Assembly (NCBI RefSeq): GCF_000026945.1
Contig: NC_012865.1
Coordinates: forward strand, 434,001 to 498,000
Source: Candida dubliniensis CD36
Taxonomy: Eukaryota; Ascomycota; Pichiomycetes; Serinales; Debaryomycetaceae
Length of the DNA: 64,000 nt
Direction of reading: 5' to 3'
The position numbers and the translations under genes are program-made. Shown piece after piece: positions 38,353 to 46,781 of this stretch. Position 1 is the first letter of the stretch, and every line of letters begins with the position of its first letter. The notes under the pieces are model-generated. The model saw only the letters and a list, made by a program, of their open reading frames with translations, ran no database searches and was not told where the DNA came from.

Positions 38353-40864
38353 GGTTAAATTCGCTTGCTTATTGAATATTTTGTTTGAAGGGCAGCTTTC
38401 AGAAGTTATATTATGTGATCGAATTGGTAAGTTAGTTAATTGATATCTTTACTAACGTAACTTAAAGAAAACAGATGTCTCTTGAAAAGAAGTAAAGAAG
38501 TAAATAAAGAAAGAAAAACTAATAGTGTTGGGTTATTTATAGTAAAAGAATAAAATTCATCGACAAAGAGGTGATTTAATTTTGTGGAGGAGAAGAAGAA
38601 AAGGTGGAAAGAAGAGGATTAGATAATAATTGAATGATTGATTATGTAATTGACTCACCTATTATCATTCGTGTAAAAAAACAGGGGGTGAAATGAATAA
38701 ACAACCAATTTCTCATTTCATTGATTAATATTTAACGTCTTTTGCATAACTAAATTTAAATTTATATTATAGTATGGGTATAGAACAGCAGAGGGGTGAT
38801 TGAAATTGTCTTTTCAGAGACACGGCATTATCCGTCTAATCTTTTTTTGTTTGTTTATTTATCATTTTTCAACTCCCTCCCTTTCCCACACACACGATGG
38901 ATTTCTTTGATCAATGTTCTTCTTTCTCTCTCCTTTCGTCTGAAATTTTGTACTCACTTCTTTCCTTTTTCGGACATGTGTCATCGCCATCTTTTAAAAT
39001 TCTTTCAAGGCTATTAATTATTGTTATTATTAGAATTTTCTACTACACCTATCATATCATAAAGAAAAATTGCAAAACATTCTCTTGCACAGCAACATTC
39101 CCCTCAATCTTTTCTCTTTCAAGCAGCACTTTATAGTAATAATGTAACGTTATATACATATGATTTAGGCTCCATTTTATCTTTGCAAAAGATCGATTCA
39201 ACGGTGTTACATTCTAGAAAATCAGTTGATGAGAGTTTCGAGTGGACCAAAGGCGGGATGTAGAATTAGCCGAGGGGAACAAACAAAAATAAATCCTGCA
39301 ACCTCGCGCCAAACGGTGATACCCAGACCAAAAAAACAGAATGTGATGGTATTTCACAATAATTATAAGAATTATCGATTTTTCTGTTGTGGCACTGTCT
39401 TAATTTGATAATAAAAGAGCCCACCTCTTTCCTTGTCAGCTTCCAGAAAAAGATAAGTTTTTACCTACAATATAACAGATCATCGGGTGAAATTTGAGAA
39501 AAGAGTGTAGAAGAAAATAATTATTATTTCTCGTATATACATGGTAGCGATTGCATATTTATATCTACAATTTACTAACCTTGCTAATATTGGTTAAAAC
39601 AAGGGGAAAGAAGCTTTAGTTTAATGGGATTACAATATCCTGTTTACCACTGAGCACAGTTGTACCATTATCGTACTATAAATATGTGTAAATTTCCTCT
39701 ATTTCTATTAATTTGTTTATAAAAGTGAAAATGCAAGCTATCTCCATAGCTTAAACAATACGCTTAAGGGTGTTTACCCTTCGTCGTATTACAGGACATA
39801 AATTCTGCTGGTGTGTCAATTGGTAAACCACCAACATTTAGGCCGGATCTTGTGATTCAAAGCTCATCGGATCCAGAAAAGATCCAGAAGCACCTGTGTC
39901 TTCAATCGTATATCCAACATGCCCCTGCCATCTTTACCCGATGGCTTTAGAACCGTAAATACTATGGCGGTATGTTAAATACTCGGAAGAATCCAAGACG
40001 AGTCCGGCTAGCAAGATACAATATGCCCATATAGATATATTAACTGCCTTTGTCAAAGCATCCCAATTGGAGGTATCCAATGCAAACAATCAAGTCGAAT
40101 TGTTTAAAATTGTCCCAATCCCGGGACAGACAGTTGGTGATTTTGTCAACAAAATCCAAAATAAATACCAACAATTAAAACAATACGGCTATGTACTCAA
40201 ACAACACCGGAATTTGATGTTGGACTAACTAGTTTAGTATCTTGTTACCTTAGGAAAAAATTTAACTTGTGTTTTCTATAAAGTGTATTGATAAAAAAAA
40301 GAAATAGTTATCAAAAAGAAAATCAAACATAACTCAAAAGCAGGAGGAAATGAAGGTGGTTTATATAGTAAATAAATATGTTTCCGACATTGGTTGCAAA
40401 CACATTTTTTTGGTGTAACTAGAGATTTATGAGACAATATGCAGGTAATAGTTACAATTCACGACTTTCTATTTTCTTGATAAAACCTTAAGAATGAAAT
40501 AATGTCAAGAAATAATGTGATTGGTATTATGAATATAATACTATAGGTTTTAGAGGAGAGAGGAGGCAATCTAGTTAACTCAGGTGTTGTTACATTGTTA
40601 TTATGTCGTTTAGAGTATTGATTTCTCATTTTGAACAGCAAAACAGTAGATGAAAAAATTGACACATTTACACGCCCATCCTTTTCAAAAGCAAAAGACA
40701 AAAAGAACGAAAATACATCCAACGAAAGATTTGTGAGAATTGATGATTTTCACAAAAAAAAAAATACCAACTTGTAGTTAACAAGAATTGAACATTTCTA
40801 GATTTTTAAATTCCCCAAGGTGGAAAATTAATAATAACATTTAATTATACGTTAACATTTAATC
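38353..40864. other. 2.5 kb gene-poor region with a retrotransposon relic
   Basis: Lies between the divergent tail-anchored gene (minus) and SAR1 (plus). It contains the Gag-like relic at 39795-40225. Around 39220-39330 the base composition is richer in GC than its surroundings, with a 60-codon frame of basic composition that I do not recognise. The last few hundred bases (from 40740) should hold the SAR1 promoter. No tRNA was found. Confidence 0.55.
39795..40225 (+). mobile_element. Gag-like retrotransposon relic, frameshifted
   Basis: Two open stretches in different frames read as one decayed protein. The first, 39795-39947 (51 codons), includes IGKPPTFRPDLVIQSSS and AIFTRWL, then a TAG stop. 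The second, 39959-40225 (89 codons), includes RYVKYSEESKTSPASKIQ, HIDILTAFVKAS and IVPIPGQTVGDFVNKIQNKY. The helical, glutamine-rich second part with a long array of charged helices and a conserved proline turn looks like the capsid region of a yeast LTR-retrotransposon Gag. The frame change and the stops show that it is dead. The sequence before it (about 39590-39794) could be the remains of a 5' long terminal repeat, but I could not find a matching right-hand copy. Confidence 0.6.
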
Positions 40865-41588
<724 letters not shown>

Positions 41589-42355
41589 TCATGTGGGATA
41601 TCATGTACCCTGTGTTGGTGTGTATCATTTTCAGATATGATTGGTTCTAAATCAATGCATAAATGAAAATACTATAATAGTAATAATAATATATAGTTTG
41701 ATGTCAATAAGTACGTGAATTAAACAGTAAATTATTATTATTATTATTAATATAAACAGTTGTGTACCCCAGTTTTATTGCATTTTGATTATATTTCGCT
41801 AAAAATAACAAGGCAAATAATTCATCTGCATCAGTTTCATCAACCAATTCATATTTACAAAGTATATCACGTGATCAACTGCTACTTTCTTTGATTTATT
41901 CGTCTTTTACCAAATCTCTTATGCTCTATATTAGAGTAAGCAGTCTAACTTGGACCAAATTACAAGCTGGTTACATTTATGCTCCTGTAGTGTAGTCCCT
42001 GTTCTTCATACATACATAATAGGGGCAATTCCATTATAAAACCCACTTCTGAACTTTAGTTAAGACAAATAAATAATTCATAGCTCATAGCCTAATAGAA
42101 AGAAAAATTACCAATTGTTTAATTGTACGTGCTGGTCTTAGTTTGTTGATTTATATTTGCTGCAAAAGTAATTAGTAACTATGTGCTTGCCATTTTCCAC
42201 GCCATTTGATTTTCTTGCTCTCTTTTCTCCGCCCATCAATCTTGTATACTCATCCCAAAAAAATCCATACTCAGAAATTTTTTTTTTGACACCATTACTA
42301 ATCATAAACTAATACCAGTTTAGAACACATTATATACACCCAATAGAAACACATT
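41589..42355. other. LSG1 promoter region
   Basis: 767 bases between two plus-strand genes. It contains an ATTATTATT tract at about 41733-41751, a CACGTG palindrome at 41868-41873, and a T run at 42280-42289 shortly before LSG1. I saw no gene. Confidence 0.55.
41866..41875. promoter_or_regulatory. ATCACGTGAT palindrome (candidate Cbf1 site)
   Basis: A 10-bp palindrome with the CACGTG core, in the RTCACRTG form preferred by Cbf1. It is 480 bases before LSG1 and 280 bases after SAR1. Cbf1 is known to act at ribosomal-protein and related promoters in C. albicans, which would fit LSG1, a ribosome-assembly gene. Confidence 0.4.
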
Positions 42356-44392
42356 ATGGAGAATAGCAATAAGATATCATTACATCCAGAACAAAAGAAA
42401 TGGAAAGCGCCAAAAGGTCCCAAACCAATACATCATAAAAACAAGAATCTTATTGGATTGGGTCGATCCATTGCTAATCAAAGAACAAAAGAAAATGCCA
42501 TTCAGTATTTACCTGATGGTGAAATGAGATTTACTACTGATAAAAAGGAAGCCAACTGGGTTAAATTAAGATCAGTTACTCAAGAAAATGCTTTGGATGA
42601 GTTTTTAAGTACTGCTGAATTGGCAGACACTGATTTTACTGCAGATAAAAATCAACAAGTGAAAATTATTAAAGTTGGTAATACTTCAATTGTTAATTCT
42701 AACGGATTATTAACTACTGATGAAATGTTAGCTATGAGACAAAAACATATGATGTTTGAAAATAAATTAACTATACCTAAGCGTCCTAAATGGAATAAGA
42801 ATCAAAGTAAATTAGAAATTGATCGTCAAGAGAATTTAGCATTTTTAAATTGGAGAAGAGAGTTGGCACAATTAACTGAAAATAATGATTTATTATTAAC
42901 ACCTTTTGAAAGAAATTTAGAAGTTTGGAAGCAATTATGGAGAGTTGTTGAAAGATGTGATTTAATTGTTCAAATTGTTGATGCTAGAAACCCATTATTT
43001 TTCCGATCTATTGATTTGGATAAATATGTCACTTCATTAAGTGATTCAGAGAATAACAAGGCGAAAAATAATTTATTATTAGTTAATAAAGCTGATATGT
43101 TAACTAGAGATCAACGTATTGCTTGGGCAGAATATTTCAAATTGAAAAAAATAAATTATGTTTTCTTTTCAGCTGCTAAAGCTAATGAATTATTAGAAAA
43201 GGAACGTGAAGAATTAGAGAATTTACAAAACAATACTGGTACTAGTAGTAATGCTGCTGCTGTTGTTGTGGAACAAGAAGAAACTGAAACTAATGAATCA
43301 ATTAGAATATTGAAAATCGAAGAATTGGAAAAATTGTTTATGGATTCAGCTCCTAAATTTGAAGTTGATCCTGAATTCCCAGATAGAAAATTACAAATTG
43401 GGTTAGTTGGGTATCCGAATGTTGGTAAATCATCAACCATTAATGCATTAGTTGGATCGAAAAAAGTTTCTGTTTCTTCAACTCCTGGTAAAACAAAACA
43501 TTTCCAAACTATTCATTTGTCGCCAGATGTTTTATTGTGTGATTGTCCCGGGTTAGTGTTCCCTAATTTTGCTTATACTAATGCTGAATTAGTTTGTAAT
43601 GGTGTTTTACCCATTGATCAATTACGTGAACACATTCCTCCAGTTTCATTGGTTTGTCAAAGAATCCCTAAATTTTTCCTTGAAGCAGTCTATGGTATTC
43701 ATATCCCAATACAGAAAGTTGAGGATGGTGGTAATGGTGAATATCCAACTGCCAGAGAATTACTTAATGCCTATGCTAGAGCAAGAGGTTATATGACTCA
43801 AGGTTTCGGATCCGCTGATGAACCAAGGGCCGCTAGATATATTTTGAAAGATTATGTCAATGGGAAATTACTATATGTTAACCCTCCACCTAAAGAAGCA
43901 GCCGATGATGATAAAAATGAATGGATATTACCAAATTTACAAGAAAGTCGAGTTTTCAATCGAGAATTGTACACATTAAACCATTTACCTGAATCTAGAC
44001 AACATCAAATAGTTTCTGCTATGCAACATAAACATATACCAATTGATGAATTTAATTTGGAGAAGGATTTGATCAAATTGAATTTTTCTCAACATATTGC
44101 TGCTGCTAATGCTACTGGTAGTACTGGTGAATCAAAAGATGAACATAATAAACTTACAGGCAGCAACCAACTGCAAACAGAAGCTAAGACATTATTTTAT
44201 GGTGGGAAACAAGCAGCATTAGAAAGTGCTGGTGATGAATTGGATCGAGAATTCTTTGCTATGAATAACATTTCAGGTAAATTTGCAACTCCATTCCATA
44301 AAAAGAATAACAGTACAGAAAAGAATCTGAATAAAAAACATAACAAGAAGAATAAGAAACAAGATAAGAAAGTTAGAGTAGTAGGTTACTAA
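42356..44392 (+). CDS. LSG1: Lsg1, cytoplasmic GTPase for 60S maturation
   Basis: Protein of 678 residues. The N-terminal block (KKWKAPKGPKPIHHKNK in part, then QYLPDGEMRFTTDKKEANW and KLRSVTQENALDEFLSTAEL) matches Lsg1 closely. The GTPase is circularly permuted, as in the YlqF/Lsg1 group: G4 NKAD at about 244-247 comes before the P-loop GYPNVGKSS at about 352-360, and DCPG is at about 396-399. Lsg1 uses GTP hydrolysis to release the export adapter Nmd3 from the pre-60S subunit in the cytoplasm. The tail is lysine-rich (HNKKNKKQDKKVRVVGY). A short A- and V-rich insert with poly-acidic flanks sits near 300. CTG at about 44170 (NQLQ) should be Ser. It is convergent with RPL10A. Confidence 0.96.
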   Translation: MENSNKISLHPEQKKWKAPKGPKPIHHKNKNLIGLGRSIANQRTKENAIQYLPDGEMRFTTDKKEANWVKLRSVTQENALDEFLSTAELADTDFTADKNQQVKIIKVGNTSIVNSNGLLTTDEMLAMRQKHMMFENKLTIPKRPKWNKNQSKLEIDRQENLAFLNWRRELAQLTENNDLLLTPFERNLEVWKQLWRVVERCDLIVQIVDARNPLFFRSIDLDKYVTSLSDSENNKAKNNLLLVNKADMLTRDQRIAWAEYFKLKKINYVFFSAAKANELLEKEREELENLQNNTGTSSNAAAVVVEQEETETNESIRILKIEELEKLFMDSAPKFEVDPEFPDRKLQIGLVGYPNVGKSSTINALVGSKKVSVSSTPGKTKHFQTIHLSPDVLLCDCPGLVFPNFAYTNAELVCNGVLPIDQLREHIPPVSLVCQRIPKFFLEAVYGIHIPIQKVEDGGNGEYPTARELLNAYARARGYMTQGFGSADEPRAARYILKDYVNGKLLYVNPPPKEAADDDKNEWILPNLQESRVFNRELYTLNHLPESRQHQIVSAMQHKHIPIDEFNLEKDLIKLNFSQHIAAANATGSTGESKDEHNKLTGSNQLQTEAKTLFYGGKQAALESAGDELDREFFAMNNISGKFATPFHKKNNSTEKNLNKKHNKKNKKQDKKVRVVGY

Positions 44393-44478
44393 ATAGAAAG
44401 TAGTTATTTGCATTTTTGAATCATTAAACTATTATATTTGTACATTTTTCAGTTATACATATACAAGTAAAAATAAAC

Positions 44479-45132
44479 TTAGTAGATTCTGAATGATGGA
44501 CCCATGGTAGATTTAATAACCAAGGAACCAACATTTTGCCAGTTCTTTTTCAACAAAGAAACCAAGAAGTTAGCAGCCATCATGATTTGGTTAACCAAAA
44601 CATCTTCTTCCATTTCAACGTTACCAATAGCAACGGCCAAACACAAGACTTTTTTCAATTGGAATTTAATGGTGGATTTAACATCAGTAACTTTACTGTA
44701 TAAATCATCATTATGAGAAACTGGAGTTGGGAATTTACCAGCTTTAGATAAAGTTGGACCCAATAATCTTGGAATTTGTTTGATTAAAACTTCAGAAGCA
44801 ATGAAAGCATTGTATTTTTTAGCCAATTTTTTAATCAATTTTTTGTTCTTGTTCAATTTTTTCAAGTCATCAACAGACATGGCATCAACACCTAAAGATT
44901 TAGCTCTATCAACATCAAAAGCATCACCAAAAATACAGATGGTCATGTTTGGTCTTGGAACTTGAGGTAATTTCAAAGTACCAGAGAAACGCTTGTCTCT
45001 TTGAGGATCATAGTTTTTCAAACCAACTTGTAATTCAACGGTTTCCAAGAAGTTTCTCTTCTTGGTTTCAGTGGAGTATTCCAATAATTTGTGGACGTTT
45101 TCTCTAACGCCAGAACTGGTGATCTTAGACAT
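44479..45132 (-). CDS. RPL10A: Cytosolic 60S ribosomal protein uL1 (L10A)
   Basis: Complete intron-less protein of 217 residues, the standard length of eukaryotic uL1. Start [20 protein letters not shown]; conserved blocks [48 protein letters not shown], ending MGPSFRIY. uL1 forms the mobile L1 stalk that guides the deacylated tRNA from the E site. Codon use is strongly biased, as for other highly expressed genes. The upstream region carries both a Tbf1-type palindrome and a CACGTG site, the known pair of ribosomal-protein promoter elements in C. albicans. It is divergent from MRM2. Confidence 0.97.
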   Translation of the reverse strand: MSKITSSGVRENVHKLLEYSTETKKRNFLETVELQVGLKNYDPQRDKRFSGTLKLPQVPRPNMTICIFGDAFDVDRAKSLGVDAMSVDDLKKLNKNKKLIKKLAKKYNAFIASEVLIKQIPRLLGPTLSKAGKFPTPVSHNDDLYSKVTDVKSTIKFQLKKVLCLAVAIGNVEMEEDVLVNQIMMAANFLVSLLKKNWQNVGSLVIKSTMGPSFRIY

Positions 45133-45334
45133 CTCTTAATTCTGTTTATTTATTTCGTCTCCCAAAAAAAAAATTATTGGTAAAGTAAAATTGATTCGAC
45201 GAGGATAAAGTTCCAAAAAGAAGAAAGAAAGGGAAAGGACTAGGAAGATTGGGGATGAGAGTTTTTTTAATGTGGTGAAAATTTTCCACACAGATTTTAG
45301 TGCGCACAAAAAAGACTAACCAAAAACATCTAAT

Positions 45335-45340
45335 CACGTG
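45335..45340. promoter_or_regulatory. Cbf1-type E-box in the RPL10A promoter
   Basis: AATCACGTGCAC, containing the RTCACRTG form of the Cbf1 site, 15 bases from the Tbf1-type palindrome and about 200 bases upstream of RPL10A. Cbf1 is known to work beside Tbf1 at ribosomal-protein promoters in C. albicans. Confidence 0.7.
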
Positions 45341-45354
45341 CACATATATTTGAG

Positions 45355-45370
45355 TAGGGCTATAGCCCTA
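45355..45370. promoter_or_regulatory. Tbf1-type ribosomal-protein promoter palindrome
   Basis: TAGGGCTATAGCCCTA, a perfect 16-bp palindrome, followed by A on the right so that it matches 17 of 18 positions of the RPL23A copy. It is 223 bases upstream of RPL10A and 143 bases upstream of MRM2. Confidence 0.88.
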
Positions 45371-45390
45371 ATTATGTAGCTCGTGATTCG

Positions 45391-45396
45391 ACGCGT
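45391..45396. promoter_or_regulatory. ACGCGT box in the RPL10A/MRM2 promoter
   Basis: A perfect MluI cell-cycle box between the Tbf1-type palindrome and MRM2. Neither neighbour is a classic G1/S gene, so it may be chance. Confidence 0.3.
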
Positions 45397-45480
45397 TGAT
45401 GTTTGTAAGCTAAACAAACACTCCGTAAACAGCCTTTATTCATTCATTTACAAATAGTTTTACCAAAGAGAACAATATAA

Positions 45481-45513
45481 ATGAACTTGGGGGCTTACAG
45501 TCTATATATATAA
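45481..45513 (+). other. Upstream ORF of 10 codons overlapping the MRM2 start
   Basis: An ATG at 45481 opens a 10-codon frame (MNLGAYSLYI) that stops at TAA 45511-45513. The last base of this stop is the first base of the MRM2 ATG (sequence TAATG). If transcription starts upstream of 45481, scanning ribosomes would meet this frame first and reach MRM2 only by leaky scanning or by termination and restart. Confidence 0.5.
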
Positions 45514-46625
45514 TGATATGGAATGTTTACAAATATATGCCACTACGAAAAGAGGGAGGACGATATTTAACCACGACTTTTACCACCAGTCATCTCCAAC
45601 AACTCCGGTTTAAATCATTTCGAACTATTGATTTAAGTTTTGGATCACATGATCATACTAATATCCCTGATAAAAGAAAAGATAAGATTTTTTTCTATAA
45701 TTATGATAATACCAGTAAGATTAAAAATTTGGATCGAAGGTTTAAAATTCTTAATAAATCCCAAACCAAAATTCTTGAACTTGGATTTATTCCTAGTAAT
45801 TGGTTAATATATATTCGTGATACTGTGGCAAGGCTTCATAATTTATCTGATCCAGAAAAAATTCATCAAAAATGTCATATATTAGGATTTGATATTTTAT
45901 TTGGATCACCACCAATTGGAGTTTCAAGTATTCAAGGGAATATTTTTTCAAAATTGGCTCATAAGAATATTGTTAATCATTTTAAAGAAATTTCTTGGAC
46001 TCAATTACGGGATCAACGTCAATTAGAATTGGATATTGATCCTAAATCATATTTTTCAAGAGAGCAAGATGAATCAATGATTATTGATAAACAAATTGAA
46101 CGGATTGAAGCTGGACTTAAAAATATCACCATGTCACAATTAAAACGTCAACAATTACTCAGTAAAAGAGATTCTTTATTACCTGATTATAGAATAGATT
46201 TAATTTTATCTGATTTATCTAAACCAGGTTATCAACAATCAGGATTTTATGATTTAACTGAATCAAATCCTTATTATCGATATAATAATAATAAAGGATT
46301 AAATCATTCAATTTTACAACCAAATAAAGCCAATTTTGAATTTTTAGATGCTGCTTTATTATTAAGTTGTAATTTATTAAAACCTGGGGGTAAATTTGTT
46401 GCCAGATTAAACGAAATTGATCCTTATGATCCCGAAACGCATTTATTACATGAAAAATTAGAGAAAGTTTTCAATGATATTCTTGAAATAAGAAATTTTG
46501 GACATATCAACAACAACAACAACGAAACAAGTTTACTGATTCAACCACCAATTGAAAAATATTATATATGCGATGGTAAAAAAAATGATGATGAGTATGA
46601 CCTTAACGATATTTTTAAACAATAG
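45513..46625 (+). CDS. MRM2: Mitochondrial rRNA 2'-O-methyltransferase, Mrm2 type (FtsJ family)
   Basis: Protein of 370 residues with a basic N-terminus suited to mitochondrial import. Blocks shared with S. cerevisiae Mrm2 include LDRRFKILNKS, ILGFDILFGSPPIGVSSIQG, NIFSKLAH, DLILSDLSKPGYQQSGFYDL, DAALLLSCNLLKPGGKFV and PPIEKYYICDGKK. Mrm2 methylates the peptidyl-transferase-loop uridine of the mitochondrial large rRNA. The FtsJ catalytic tetrad is K-D-K-E; here K78, D234 and E348 are in place, but the second lysine is Arg-298 (GGKFVARLNE instead of a V-x-K pattern). The SAM-binding loop reads ELGFIPSNW instead of DLGxxPGxW. Activity may therefore be weak, though the fold is intact. The reading frame starts at ATG 45513; MPLRKEGG at residue 9 is an alternative start. 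It is convergent with SEC27. Confidence 0.85.
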   Translation: MIWNVYKYMPLRKEGGRYLTTTFTTSHLQQLRFKSFRTIDLSFGSHDHTNIPDKRKDKIFFYNYDNTSKIKNLDRRFKILNKSQTKILELGFIPSNWLIYIRDTVARLHNLSDPEKIHQKCHILGFDILFGSPPIGVSSIQGNIFSKLAHKNIVNHFKEISWTQLRDQRQLELDIDPKSYFSREQDESMIIDKQIERIEAGLKNITMSQLKRQQLLSKRDSLLPDYRIDLILSDLSKPGYQQSGFYDLTESNPYYRYNNNKGLNHSILQPNKANFEFLDAALLLSCNLLKPGGKFVARLNEIDPYDPETHLLHEKLEKVFNDILEIRNFGHINNNNNETSLLIQPPIEKYYICDGKKNDDEYDLNDIFKQ

Positions 46626-46781
46626 ACAAACGCCCATAATTTTAATGATTTATATATATATATATATATTTAATGATTTCTTTTTTTTTAAAAAAAAAAT
46701 ACTTACTTCTTTTTTCTCTTTGGTGACTTTTTGTTAATTCTTACAATGGATATTTTTCCATATTCTTATATAAAACTATTA

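Larger units (their letters stand above)
45133..45512. other. Shared divergent promoter, RPL10A / MRM2
   Basis: A 380-base bidirectional promoter. From left to right it has the RPL10A leader, CACGTG (45335-45340), the TAGGGCTATAGCCCTA palindrome (45355-45370), an ACGCGT box (45391-45396), and a short upstream frame next to MRM2 (45481-45513). It is the densest set of recognisable control sites in the window. Confidence 0.7.

Noticed and set aside
39226..39408. 60-codon basic frame in a GC-richer patch
   Set aside because: No recognisable motif; the composition could mean a relic or an RNA, but nothing supports either.
41979..42020. tRNA-like start (GCTCCTGTAGTGTAGT)
   Set aside because: It resembles an A box, but no B box (GTTCRANNC) and no cloverleaf follow.
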